A stretch of DNA of 13,997 nucleotides from an uncultured bacterium (GCA_905214225.1 CAJMLL010000054.1:1-13997), one strand, 5' to 3'. Positions 1 to 7,631 are shown, numbered from the stretch's first letter. The notes: generated by a model not told the origin, from the letters alone. Translations and numbers: made by a program.

Positions 1-2187
1 TCAGAGGACGCGGAGGCAGAAGCGGAAGAAAAGCCGAAGACGCGGCGCCGCACGACGAAGAAGACGGCAGAGGACGCGGAGGCAGAAGCGGAAGAAAAAC
101 CGAAGACACGGCGCCGCACGACGAAGAAGGCGGCAGAGGACGCGGAGGCAGAAGAGGAAGAAAAACCGAAGGCGCGGCGCCGTACGACGAAGAAGGCATC
201 AGAGGACGCGGAGGCAGAAGCGGAAGAAAAGCCGAAGACGCGGCGCCGCACGACGAAGAAAGCGGCAGAGGACGCGGAGGCAGAAGCGGAAGAAAAGCCG
301 AAGACACGGCGCCGCACGACGAAGAAAGCGGCAGAGGACGCGGAGGCAGAAGCGGAAGAAAAGCCGAAGACACGGCGCCGCACGACGAAGAAAGCGGCAG
401 AGGACGCGGAGGCAGAAGCGGAAGAAAAGCCGAAGACACGGCGCCGCACGACGAAGAAAGCGGCAGAGGACGCGGAGGCAGAAGCGGAAGAAAAGCCGAA
501 GACACGGCGCCGCACGACAAAGAAAGCAGCAGAGGATGCAGATGCAGAAGCCGGGACGGAAGACAGCAGTCATGAAAGCGTGCAGGAAAGCATGAGGATC
601 GGCAGCCATACTGTCGTCGCTTCCGGAATCACGCTGGCCGCTTCTGATGAAAGGCCGGAAAAAACGGACAATACCATGAGCATTGATCCGGATAAAGAAG
701 AACAAAACAGCATGGACAGGCGTGCAGAACGCAGGAAACGCAGTGTCCGCGCTGCCGCGCGCCACGTCCGCAGAGCTGGAGATGGTCAGAAAGCAGAGGA
801 GAGTTATTCCTCGGACACAGGCAGTCATGCGGAAAACAGCGGTGAGGGCCTGGTCTATTCTTCCTTCCCGCTGAATGAGAAAGATCCGCATGCAGAACCG
901 TCAGAGACAGAACATACCGGTTCACATCATGGATACGCTGCGCGTGAAGAAGGATCAGAAAACCATGAACATGAGCACCGCGAACACAGAGGACAGGAAA
1001 ATTCCGGAGAGCACGAGCACCAGCACGGACGGAGAGAACACCGCGAATATTCCCCTGAAGAACGTCCGGAAGTAACCGGAATCCTGGATATCGTGGACGG
1101 CGGATTTGGATTCCTGCGTTTTGACAATTTCATGTCCAGTGATCAGGATATTTACGTTTCACCGACACAGATCAGAAGATTTAATCTGAAAACCGGAGAC
1201 GAGATTTACGGAATCAGCAGAAGGCCGGGACAAAATGAAAAGTTCGGTGCGCTGCTGTATGTAAAGACGGTAAACGGAGATGACCCGGGAACGGCGATTC
1301 ACCGTCCGCAGTTTGAGTCTCTGACGCCGATTTTCCCAGATGAAAGACTCCGGCTGGAGGGCGTGACAAACGATCTGTCCGTCCGTCTGATCGACCTGGT
1401 TGCACCGATCGGCAAAGGGCAGAGGGGCATGATCGTCGCGCCGCCGAAGGCAGGAAAGACGACCCTGATGAAGAGCATTGCCCGGAGCATTGAGGAAAAT
1501 TATCCGGATATCAACCTCTTCGTCCTGCTTGTCGACGAACGTCCGGAAGAAGTCACGGACATGAAGCGTACACTGAAACATGGACAGGTCATTTATTCCA
1601 CCTTTGATGAGATGCCGCAGCATCACGTGAAAGCCGCGGAAATGATGCTGGCCAGAGCCAAGCGCCTGGCGGAGCACGGAAAAGACGTCATGATCCTGCT
1701 GGACAGTCTGACGCGCCTGACCAGAGCCTACAACCTGGTTGTTCCGGCTTCCGGAAGAACTCTTTCCGGAGGTATTGATCCGGGTGCTTTCTACGGACCG
1801 AAGCGTTTCTTCGGTGCCGCGAGAAATATTGAAAACGGCGGAAGCATCACAATCCTGGCAACGGCGCTGGTTGACACGGGAAGCCGCATGGATGATGTCA
1901 TCTATGAGGAATTCAAGGGTACAGGAAACATGGAACTTCACCTCGACCGGAAACTGTCAGAGAAGAGAATCTTCCCGGCTATTGATATCTATAAATCCGG
2001 AACACGGCGTGAGGAACTGCTCATGAGCCAGGAAGAGCTTGAAGCCGTATGGCTGATGCGCAGAGCCATGTCCAGCCGTTCGACGCAGGATGTCACAGAA
2101 GAAGTCATCGATAATCTCGCGCATACGAGAAATAATAAGGACTTCATTGAAATTATCCGCAAGGTATTTTATCAGGAGCAGAGATGA
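1..2187 (+). CDS. rho: Transcription termination factor Rho, 5'-truncated by the window, with a long repeat-bearing N-terminal extension
   Basis: ATP-dependent hexameric RNA helicase that terminates transcription. The frame is open from base 1 to the TGA at 2185-2187, so 728 residues are visible and the true start lies upstream; the ATG at 580 is internal. Visible codons 2-177 are eight 22-residue repeats, followed by a low-complexity stretch rich in S, E, R and H (about codons 178-356). The conserved core then begins: cold-shock-like RNA-binding domain ([20 protein letters not shown], from about 1069), Walker A PKAGKT (1444-1461, Lys at codon 486), [11 protein letters not shown], Walker B ILLDS (Asp at 1702), and the Arg equivalent to the E. 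coli arginine finger in HLDRK (1948). E. coli Rho has 419 residues, so this protein has at least 300 extra N-terminal residues. No Rho_N (SAP-like) domain is visible; it may lie upstream. The stop overlaps the next start (ATGA). The core identity is certain; the role of the extension is unknown. Confidence 0.97.
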   Translation, partial: SEDAEAEAEEKPKTRRRTTKKTAEDAEAEAEEKPKTRRRTTKKAAEDAEAEEEEKPKARRRTTKKASEDAEAEAEEKPKTRRRTTKKAAEDAEAEAEEKPKTRRRTTKKAAEDAEAEAEEKPKTRRRTTKKAAEDAEAEAEEKPKTRRRTTKKAAEDAEAEAEEKPKTRRRTTKKAAEDADAEAGTEDSSHESVQESMRIGSHTVVASGITLAASDERPEKTDNTMSIDPDKEEQNSMDRRAERRKRSVRAAARHVRRAGDGQKAEESYSSDTGSHAENSGEGLVYSSFPLNEKDPHAEPSETEHTGSHHGYAAREEGSENHEHEHREHRGQENSGEHEHQHGRREHREYSPEERPEVTGILDIVDGGFGFLRFDNFMSSDQDIYVSPTQIRRFNLKTGDEIYGISRRPGQNEKFGALLYVKTVNGDDPGTAIHRPQFESLTPIFPDERLRLEGVTNDLSVRLIDLVAPIGKGQRGMIVAPPKAGKTTLMKSIARSIEENYPDINLFVLLVDERPEEVTDMKRTLKHGQVIYSTFDEMPQHHVKAAEMMLARAKRLAEHGKDVMILLDSLTRLTRAYNLVVPASGRTLSGGIDPGAFYGPKRFFGAARNIENGGSITILATALVDTGSRMDDVIYEEFKGTGNMELHLDRKLSEKRIFPAIDIYKSGTRREELLMSQEELEAVWLMRRAMSSRSTQDVTEEVIDNLAHTRNNKDFIEIIRKVFYQEQR
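4..531 (+). repeat. Eight in-frame 66-bp tandem repeats in rho (22-residue acidic/basic unit)
   Basis: Eight contiguous 66-bp units begin at 4, 70, 136, 202, 268, 334, 400 and 466; a degenerate ninth starts at 532 and fades after about 24 bases. Each unit encodes an acidic block (EDAEAEAEE) followed by a basic block ([12 protein letters not shown]) ending in A/S/T. Units 5, 6 and 7 are identical base for base; unit 4 differs from them at one base, and units 1-3 and 8 at a few. This pattern suggests recent duplication by slippage or unequal recombination. Since 66 is a multiple of 3, copy number can change without breaking the rho frame. The array reaches the window's left edge and probably continues upstream. 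There are no spacers, so it is not CRISPR. Such blocky charge patterns are expected to be disordered. Confidence 0.97.
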
Positions 2188-3281
2188 ATCTGAAAAAGAT
2201 ATTTTTAAAGCAGGCCTGCCCGACCTCCATCGGAGGCCAGGCCATTATGGAAGGCGTGATGATGCAGGGGCCTTACCGCACGGCTGCGGCCGTCCGCCTT
2301 CAGGATCAGCGTATCTACATGAAAACCTGGAATCTGAACCAGAAGAAAGCCTGGCGCAGGATTCCCTTTATCCGGGGAATCATCAGTTTCTTCGGCTCGC
2401 TGGTTTTCGGAATGAAAATCATGACCTTTTCTGCAGATGTCGCGGAATATTTTGCTGAGGATGAAGAAATGCCGGAGAGTTCTCAGGAATCCGGCGCTGA
2501 AGAAGAAGGCGGGCCGGTGTATTCCTGGCTGCTGGAACATCTGGGAGAGCAGGGCGTGTGGAATCTGATGATGGCGGTATCACTGATTCTGGCATTTGCG
2601 TTTGCACTTCTGGTGTTTGCCGTTCTTCCGACTGCGGCGGTCAGCCTGCTGAAACCCTTTGTGCACAGTGCAGTCGGGCTGAATCTGATTGAAGGCCTTC
2701 TGCGTATCGCCATGTTTGTCCTGTATATCGCAGTGATCAGCAGGATGAAGGATATCCGGCGCGTGTTTGAGTATCACGGCGCCGAGCATAAGACGATTCA
2801 CTGCTTTGAAAATAATCTGGAGCTGAAGCCGGAAAACGCACGGCAGTTTTACACCCTGCATCCGCGCTGCGGAACAAGCTTTCTGATGTTTGTCATGGTG
2901 GTCAGCCTGGTGCTGTTTTCCCTGCTCGGCTGGCCTTCCCTTGCCTGGCGTATTTTGTCCCGGATCCTGCTGATGCCGGTGGTAGCCGGGTTTTCCTATG
3001 AGCTGCTGAAATGGGCGGGGAAATCTTCTAATCCGCTGGTGGAGGCGCTCAGCATACCGGGTCTGCTGCTGCAGAAACTGACGACCAGGGAACCGGACGA
3101 CAGTCAGGTGGAAATTGCCATGACGGCCATGAAGGCAGTGCTGAAGCCGGAAAGTGATCCGGAAATTGAGGGAATCTGCAATGCGGACGCAGAACTGCTG
3201 GAGGCCATGCATATCGACCGGGATGCAGAGAAAGACAGCATTGAGGGAGAAACGCCGGCAGGAGAGCATATAGAATCGTAA
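2184..3281 (+). CDS. DUF1385 (YqhQ-like) membrane protein
   Basis: A 365-residue protein of the DUF1385 family (Bacillus subtilis YqhQ type), whose biochemical role is not established. The family hallmarks are visible: an N-terminal GGQAIMEGVMMQGP motif near residues 12-25 and a central HGAEHKTIHCFE motif just before HPRCGTSF. Hydrophobic segments suitable for membrane helices follow IPFIRGIISFFGSL, then LMMAVSLILAFAFALLVFAV, IAMFVLYIAVI, FLMFVMVVSLVLFSLL and LLMPVVAGFSY. An acidic linker (EDEEMPESSQESGAEEE) separates the first from the second, and the C-terminal tail is acidic and probably cytoplasmic. The start overlaps the rho stop as ATGA, with AGGAG (2174-2178) five bases upstream, so translation is probably coupled to rho. 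In many Clostridia this gene sits between rho/rpmE and prmC, which fits the order here except that rpmE has moved downstream. Confidence 0.93.
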   Translation: MNLKKIFLKQACPTSIGGQAIMEGVMMQGPYRTAAAVRLQDQRIYMKTWNLNQKKAWRRIPFIRGIISFFGSLVFGMKIMTFSADVAEYFAEDEEMPESSQESGAEEEGGPVYSWLLEHLGEQGVWNLMMAVSLILAFAFALLVFAVLPTAAVSLLKPFVHSAVGLNLIEGLLRIAMFVLYIAVISRMKDIRRVFEYHGAEHKTIHCFENNLELKPENARQFYTLHPRCGTSFLMFVMVVSLVLFSLLGWPSLAWRILSRILLMPVVAGFSYELLKWAGKSSNPLVEALSIPGLLLQKLTTREPDDSQVEIAMTAMKAVLKPESDPEIEGICNADAELLEAMHIDRDAEKDSIEGETPAGEHIES

Positions 3282-3296
3282 AGAAGGGTTTTGTCA

Positions 3297-4208
3297 ATGA
3301 GTATGAGAGTAAAAGAACTGCTGGAAATCGGAGAAAAGCAGCTGAGGGAATGTGAAGTAGAAGATGCGGCAATTGATAATAAATTGCTTTACTGCTATTT
3401 AATGCATGTGCCGACTTCCCGGCTGATTCTGGAATATCAGCATATCCTGCATGATGAACAGTGCGATGCGTATTTTCATCTGCTGGACCGGCGCTGCGCG
3501 GGCGAGCCGCTGCAGTACATCACCGGAATGCAGGAGTTCATGGGGCTGCCGTTTGCTGTCAATCCGAGCGTTCTGATCCCGCGTCAGGACACCGAGATTC
3601 TGGCGGAAAACGGGATTTCTGTGATTAAAGAGAATAAACTGAACGGGGAGGAGCTTCCGCTGAAGAAAAAGCGCAGCTGGGAGATCCTGGATCTGTGCAC
3701 GGGCAGCGGCGCGATCGGAATTTCTGTTGCGAAACTGGCCGGTCAGGCGAATCTGAAGCTGGTCTGCACGGATATCAGTGAGGACGCACTTGCTGTCGCG
3801 AGAGAAAACGCGCGCAGAAATCACGTGCAGGCGGAATTTCAGCAGGGCGATCTGTTTGCGCCCTTCAGAAAGCGCTTCCACCGCAGACGCTTTGATCTGA
3901 TCTTTTCCAACCCGCCCTATATCCGTTCCGCGATTATTCCCACGCTCCAGAGAGAAATCACAGAGCACGAGCCGATGCTGGCCCTGGACGGCGGCGAGGA
4001 CGGCATGTCCTTCTACCGGCGGATTGCCGCAGAAGCACCGGAGTATCTGAAAAAACAGGGAATCCTGATGATGGAGATCGGCTTTGACCAGCTGGATGAC
4101 GTCACGTCCCTGCTGGAAGAGACCGGGCGCTATGAAAACATCCGCGGCCTGAAAGACCTGGCAGGAAGAGATCGTGTCGTATTTGCCAGTTTGAAGGGAG
4201 ATAGGTAA
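3297..4208 (+). CDS. prmC: Peptide chain release factor N5-glutamine methyltransferase
   Basis: Transfers a methyl group from S-adenosylmethionine to the glutamine of the GGQ motif of release factors, which raises termination efficiency. The 303-residue product has the usual two-domain PrmC layout: an N-terminal helical substrate-recognition domain, then a Rossmann methyltransferase domain. Visible motifs are LIPRQDTE, the SAM-binding loop DLCTGSGAIGI (residues 132-142) and the catalytic NPPY (205-208). I chose ATG 3297 because AAGAAGGG (3281-3288) lies eight bases upstream. A TTG at 3291 is too close to that site, and ATG 3303 is the only close alternative. It starts 15 bases after the DUF1385 stop and ends 3 bases before the next gene. 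The likely substrate RF1 is encoded in the same window (7838-8902). Confidence 0.95.
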   Translation: MSMRVKELLEIGEKQLRECEVEDAAIDNKLLYCYLMHVPTSRLILEYQHILHDEQCDAYFHLLDRRCAGEPLQYITGMQEFMGLPFAVNPSVLIPRQDTEILAENGISVIKENKLNGEELPLKKKRSWEILDLCTGSGAIGISVAKLAGQANLKLVCTDISEDALAVARENARRNHVQAEFQQGDLFAPFRKRFHRRRFDLIFSNPPYIRSAIIPTLQREITEHEPMLALDGGEDGMSFYRRIAAEAPEYLKKQGILMMEIGFDQLDDVTSLLEETGRYENIRGLKDLAGRDRVVFASLKGDR

Positions 4209-4211
4209 TTC

Positions 4212-5906
4212 ATGAATAATCAGGATAAGCTGAAAGAGATTCTTCACCGGATCGACAGACGCGGCTATCCGGCATATAAAGAGACGCGGGGAGCATATGA
4301 CTTCGGCGCGTACATTCTGAGGATCGTCCATGTGCAGGGCGATCCTTTTGCCGCTCCGTCCCATCTGGAAATCGTGGTAAAGCCGGAAACTGCAGATTTT
4401 CCGTGTGAGACATACGAGCGGAAATACCGCCGCACCGCGCTGGAAGACGCACTGCTGAGGCGCTTCTCCCGCGCGGCAGGGTCCATGTCCGGCCATTCCG
4501 GATCCGGAAAGAGCGGCATGGTGTCCTGTATGCGCTGTGGACAGGAAATTCTGGAGCGGAGCGCCTGCACCGTCGGAAATGACGGCAGCGTAACCGTCCG
4601 TTTTACGGCCGGCTTTCCGGCCAGAGGAAGGACCATCCAGTCCGGCCCGCTGATCCGCCTCCTCTTTCAGGAACTGCCCGGCGCCGTCGATCAGACGCTG
4701 CGCTGTGCATCCTTTGACAAAAAGAAAATGACAAGGGTCATGGACCTGGCTGATGACCGGCAGTACATTCACGACCAGCTCGGGCCGCTGGGCCTGACCG
4801 CCTTTATCGCAGACGGCAGCATTCTGGCGAGAGCCTCCGGAATCTCTCAGAAACCGATGAAAGGCGCGGTTCCGATGCAGGCTCCGGATTCTCTTGCAGT
4901 TGAGCTGACACTTCCGCATCGCGGAAAAATCCGCGGCATGGGAATCCGCAGGGGCATCACCCTGATCTGCGGAGGCGGATATCATGGAAAGTCAACCTTC
5001 CTGAAGGCTCTGGAACAGGGGATCTACCCGCATATTGAAGGCGACGGAAGAGAACTCGTCGTGACGGAGGATACGGCGGTCAAGCTCCGGGCAGAAGACG
5101 GACGGAGCATCTGCTGTACGGATATTTCCATGTTCATCGGCAGTCTTCCGGACGGAAGAGACACCAGAAGCTTTTCAACGGCAGACGCCAGCGGAAGCAC
5201 GTCGCAGGCGGCTTCCGCAGCCGAGGCCATCGAAGCCGGCGCGCATACTTTCCTGATTGATGAAGATACCAGCGCCACCAATTTCATGGTCCGGGATGAA
5301 CTGATGCAGAGAGTGATTCACCGGGACCAGGAACCGATCACGCCATATATCGAGCGGATCCGCCAGCTCTATGACAGCCTGGAAATTTCTACCGTGATCG
5401 TTGCCGGAAGTTCCGGCGCCTTTTTCCACGCAGCGGATACGGTTATTCAGATGGACCGTTATGTGCCGTACGATATCACAGAGAAGGCAAAAGCTGCAGC
5501 GGCGGAAGAGAAGAAGCCGCGCATCGCGGAGGAGCCGCTGGATCCGCCGTCTTTTTCACGGATTCCGGAAAGAAGAAACGATCTCCGCCACAGAGGACGG
5601 ATAAAGATCCGGACAAACGGACTGGATGGATTCAGTCTGAACCATGACACGGTGGATCTGCGTTATCTGGAGCAGCTTGCGGATTCCGGGCAGGTCACCG
5701 CGCTCGGCCACATGACGGCGCAGCTGCTTGAAAAAGGTTTTGACGGGTGCCATACGCTGCAGGAAGTCCTGCATGCCTTTGGAAAACGACTGGAAAAGGA
5801 AGGGTTTTCTGCCTTTTGTCAGGAAGTCCCGGGCGATCTGGCGATGCCGAGAATGCAGGAAATCTACGCCTGTCTGAACCGCTGCCGGCTGCTGAATATC
5901 CGGTAA
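4212..5906 (+). CDS. ABC-class predicted ATPase (COG3044 / PF09818-like)
   Basis: A 564-residue soluble protein matching the 'predicted ATPase of the ABC class' family. It has a long N-terminal domain, then a Walker A variant GGGYHGKST (residues 254-262, Lys260). A GDGRE motif follows, then the family's signature-like FSTADASGSTSQ (321-332) and Walker B LIDEDTSATNFM (348-359, with Asp350 and Glu351). The C-terminal part (about 480-564) carries HRGRIKIRTNGLDGFSLN. No transmembrane segment or transporter partner is seen, so it is not a conventional ABC importer or exporter. A characterised relative is the trypanosome RNA-editing factor MRB1590, described as an RNA-binding ABC-ATPase, which makes nucleic-acid binding plausible; the bacterial function is unknown. 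The gene begins 3 bases after the prmC stop and appears co-transcribed with rho-DUF1385-prmC. No terminator is evident after it. Confidence 0.9.
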   Translation: MNNQDKLKEILHRIDRRGYPAYKETRGAYDFGAYILRIVHVQGDPFAAPSHLEIVVKPETADFPCETYERKYRRTALEDALLRRFSRAAGSMSGHSGSGKSGMVSCMRCGQEILERSACTVGNDGSVTVRFTAGFPARGRTIQSGPLIRLLFQELPGAVDQTLRCASFDKKKMTRVMDLADDRQYIHDQLGPLGLTAFIADGSILARASGISQKPMKGAVPMQAPDSLAVELTLPHRGKIRGMGIRRGITLICGGGYHGKSTFLKALEQGIYPHIEGDGRELVVTEDTAVKLRAEDGRSICCTDISMFIGSLPDGRDTRSFSTADASGSTSQAASAAEAIEAGAHTFLIDEDTSATNFMVRDELMQRVIHRDQEPITPYIERIRQLYDSLEISTVIVAGSSGAFFHAADTVIQMDRYVPYDITEKAKAAAAEEKKPRIAEEPLDPPSFSRIPERRNDLRHRGRIKIRTNGLDGFSLNHDTVDLRYLEQLADSGQVTALGHMTAQLLEKGFDGCHTLQEVLHAFGKRLEKEGFSAFCQEVPGDLAMPRMQEIYACLNRCRLLNIR

Positions 5907-5941
5907 TTCTCTTGCCTGTCAATTTTTGTCAAAGATACATC

Positions 5942-5971
5942 TTGACGAAGAGGGAGAAACCGTGATATCAT
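5942..5971 (+). promoter_or_regulatory. Candidate sigma-A promoter of rpmE
   Basis: TTGACG (5942-5947) and TATCAT (5966-5971) are separated by 18 bases, matching the vegetative -35/-10 pattern. Initiation would fall near 5978, giving a leader of about 64 bases before the rpmE start. It lies in the short gap after the ABC-class ATPase gene and makes rpmE an independent unit. Confidence 0.6.
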
Positions 5972-5977
5972 TGATAA

Positions 5978-6016
5978 GCTGTTTATAGTAAAGCAAAATT
6001 ACTGCTGGGGCACAGC
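5978..6016 (+). promoter_or_regulatory. Foldable 5' leader of rpmE, possible L31 autoregulatory element
   Basis: GCTGT (5978-5982) can pair with ACAGC (6012-6016). Inside, AGTAA (5987-5991) pairs with TTACT (5999-6003) around a 7-base AGCAAAA loop, leaving an asymmetric internal loop that includes GCTGGGGC on the 3' side. The outer helix begins at the predicted transcription start and ends about 14 bases before the ribosome binding site. L31 leader motifs have been described in several bacterial groups, including Firmicutes, but I cannot confirm this one matches a known model. The fold was found by eye. Confidence 0.35.
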
Positions 6017-6041
6017 CTCACAGAGAAAGAGGGGAATAAGC

Positions 6042-6242
6042 ATGAAGGAAGGAATCCATCCTAAGTATGTGGACTGTAAAGTAACTTGCGCATGCGGAAA
6101 TACATTTATGACCAAGTCGACCAAACCGGAAATGAGACTTGATGTGTGCTCAGCGTGTCATCCGTTCTTTACAGGACAGCAGAAGTTCGCTAACCGTGGC
6201 GGACGTGTCGAGAAGTTTAAGCAGAAATACGGCCTTAAGTAA
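6042..6242 (+). CDS. rpmE: Large-subunit ribosomal protein bL31, zinc-binding type
   Basis: A 66-residue ribosomal protein with the N-terminal MKEGIHPKY and the zinc-ribbon cysteines C16, C18, C36 and C39 (CACG and CSACHPF). It is therefore the zinc-containing C+ form (RpmE) rather than the C- paralogue (YtiA/RpmE2). The C-terminal [14 protein letters not shown] is also typical, and the length matches the family exactly. AGGGG (6030-6034) sits seven bases before ATG 6042. It has its own promoter (5942-5971) and terminator (6264-6289), so it is monocistronic. In many Clostridia rpmE directly follows rho; here three genes separate them. Confidence 0.98.
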   Translation: MKEGIHPKYVDCKVTCACGNTFMTKSTKPEMRLDVCSACHPFFTGQQKFANRGGRVEKFKQKYGLK

Positions 6243-6263
6243 TCGACCTGCAAACGTAAGATC

Positions 6264-6289
6264 AGCCGGAAGTTTCTTCCGGCTTTTTT
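6264..6289 (+). terminator. Intrinsic terminator of rpmE
   Basis: A perfect 9-bp stem AGCCGGAAG/CTTCCGGCT with a TTT loop (6264-6284) runs directly into six T residues (6284-6289). It lies 21 bases after the rpmE stop and closes the monocistronic unit. Confidence 0.92.
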
Positions 6290-6358
6290 CATAGTTTAAA
6301 AGAAGATAAGGCGGATCCGCTGCTGCGCGGCGGCAGAAAATCTGCTTGTGAATATATG

Positions 6359-6385
6359 TTGACGCCGCCTGTTTTATGGTATAAT
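6359..6385 (+). promoter_or_regulatory. Strong candidate promoter of the ATP-grasp gene
   Basis: A perfect TATAAT (6380-6385) preceded by TG one base upstream (TGG before TATAAT, an extended -10), with TTGACG (6359-6364) upstream at a short 15-base spacing. The extended -10 may compensate for that spacing. Initiation would be near 6392, giving an 82-base leader to ATG 6474. A perfect palindrome GCGGATCCGC (6311-6320) and a GCAGA/TCTGC hairpin (6333-6345) lie just upstream and could be regulatory or incidental. Confidence 0.7.
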
Positions 6386-6473
6386 ATTGCGGCATTGGAA
6401 AAGATAAACAGGAAATCCCCTCCGCGCCGGGAATGGCACTGGAGAACGGGAATGCAAAGGCAGAGGAGAAAAG

Positions 6474-7511
6474 ATGGCAGAGAATAAGTTGGGATACAAG
6501 CTCAGAGTTTTCAAGAACGCGAGCTTCGCTAAATTCAATGATGTAGTGAACACCGCTCATGAGCGCTCCGGCTTCAGCAAAGCACGCTGCGTGAGAGAGA
6601 TTCTTCACTGCATGCGCAAGTTTGACGCTGGATATTATGATTACATCATTTTCCAGTTCTATAATCTGACAGATGCGCAGAGAGATACTTATCTGACTCG
6701 TTTCAGAAGCAAGAAGCTGATCTCTCAGTATAACGATGAGAGCTACGCACATATTTTCGATAACAAAGATGAGTTTAACAAGGTGTTCAAGGACTATATC
6801 GGAAGAGAGTCTATCGACATGCTTGAGGCTTCTCGTGATGAGGTTATCGATTTCTATAAACGCAAGAAGGATCAGAAGCAGAAGATCTTCGCAAAAATGC
6901 GTGACCTGACATGCGGAAGAGGAGCAGAACTCCTTGACCCGGATAATTTTGACGATGAAGAGGCTTTCTATGAGTACGTAAAGGCGAAGGGCTTCGGTAC
7001 TCTGGAGGACTGCATTGTCAACCATCCGAAGCTGGCGGAGGTATATCCGTATTCCGTCAACTGCATGCGTATGATTACACTGATCGGCGATGACGGAAAG
7101 CCGCATCTGATCTATGCGGTTCAGAAGTTCGGAAATAATAAGAGAGTCGTTGATAACTACGGTGTTCACGGCCCTGTTGACCTGGAGGACGGAACCTTCC
7201 TGTATCCGGCTCATCCGGGAGAGACGACTTCCGACAAGCTGTATGAATATCATCCGTTCACCGGACATAAGCTGGTCGGCTTCCAGACTCCATATTTCAA
7301 GGAAGCCAAGCAGATGGTTCTGGAGGCAGCTATGGTTGTTCCGCAGATGCGTTATATCGGCTGGGACGTTGCGATCACCCCGACCGGTCCGGCGATCATC
7401 GAGGGAAACAACTACTGTGCGCATGACTTCTGGCAGCTGCCGGGTCAGACACCGAACGGAATCGGAATTATTCCTACACTGAAGAAGATTGTTCCGAGCT
7501 TCCAGTACTAG
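6474..7511 (+). CDS. ATP-grasp family protein, sugar-transfer-associated type
   Basis: A 345-residue cytosolic protein resembling the 'sugar-transfer associated ATP-grasp' family (PF14397-like), enzymes thought to couple ATP hydrolysis to ligation during polysaccharide or peptide decoration; the exact substrate is unknown. Features seen: a basic N-terminal helical region (residues 1-130), a candidate ATP-binding lysine and glycine-rich loop in FAKMRDLTCGRGAE, HPKLAEVYPYSVNCMRM, and a C-terminal metal-binding core GWDVAITPTGPAIIEGNN. AspD in GWDV and Glu/Asn in EGNN are the expected Mg-ATP ligands. GAGGAG (6463-6468) lies five bases before ATG 6474. It has its own strong promoter and a structured 3' flank, and sits alone between rpmE and prfA. 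Codon use (many GTT, GCT, TCT, AAC and TTC) differs from the DUF1385 and ABC-ATPase genes and suggests high expression. No glycosyltransferase or capsule genes are nearby. Confidence 0.8.
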   Translation: MAENKLGYKLRVFKNASFAKFNDVVNTAHERSGFSKARCVREILHCMRKFDAGYYDYIIFQFYNLTDAQRDTYLTRFRSKKLISQYNDESYAHIFDNKDEFNKVFKDYIGRESIDMLEASRDEVIDFYKRKKDQKQKIFAKMRDLTCGRGAELLDPDNFDDEEAFYEYVKAKGFGTLEDCIVNHPKLAEVYPYSVNCMRMITLIGDDGKPHLIYAVQKFGNNKRVVDNYGVHGPVDLEDGTFLYPAHPGETTSDKLYEYHPFTGHKLVGFQTPYFKEAKQMVLEAAMVVPQMRYIGWDVAITPTGPAIIEGNNYCAHDFWQLPGQTPNGIGIIPTLKKIVPSFQY

Positions 7512-7523
7512 CGAATTGAATAT

Positions 7524-7631
7524 GCCATCATGAACACGGTGCAGAGAACAGGTCTGCGCGCAGGCGGGAGGGAATTTCAGCGGTCTGAGATTTTGTCCTG
7601 CCTGAAAAAATAAGGTTTATGATGGCTTTTT
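7524..7631 (+). ncRNA. Candidate structured RNA: three-way junction ending in a U-tract, 3' of the ATP-grasp gene
   Basis: Found by manual folding. Outer helix P1 pairs 7524-7535 (GCCATCATGAAC) with 7615-7626 (GTTTATGATGGC): 12 bp, one of them G-U. P2 pairs 7539-7545 with 7553-7559 (GCAGA/TCTGC core). P3 pairs 7561-7569 (CAGGCGGGA) with 7596-7604 (TCCTGCCTG) and is capped by 7573-7580/7585-7592 with a CGGT loop. An A-rich strand (7605-7614) joins P3 to P1, and P1 is followed by TTTTT (7627-7631). It could be an elaborate terminator or stable 3' UTR of the ATP-grasp transcript, or a processed or independent small RNA. No separate promoter is evident just upstream. I do not recognise a known RNA family. 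Confidence 0.5.

Noticed and set aside
1..555. CRISPR-like array
   Set aside because: Units are contiguous with no spacers and are translated in frame as part of Rho.
580..582. ATG 580 as the start of rho
   Set aside because: The frame is open upstream to base 1 and encodes the repeat array, and no good ribosome binding site precedes 580, so this ATG is internal.
199..891. Long minus-strand open frame across the rho repeats
   Set aside because: It is the antisense of a 66-bp repeat whose length is a multiple of 3, so openness is copied from unit to unit; the predicted Cys/Arg/Phe-rich product has no ribosome binding site, and the plus frame is continuous with Rho.
3399..4985. 528-codon minus-strand frame
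   Set aside because: It spans the boundary of prmC and the ABC-class ATPase, which both have clear family motifs on the plus strand; it is an antisense shadow.
6150..7424. 424-codon minus-strand frame
   Set aside because: It runs antisense through rpmE, its terminator, a promoter and the ATP-grasp gene; no recognisable protein.
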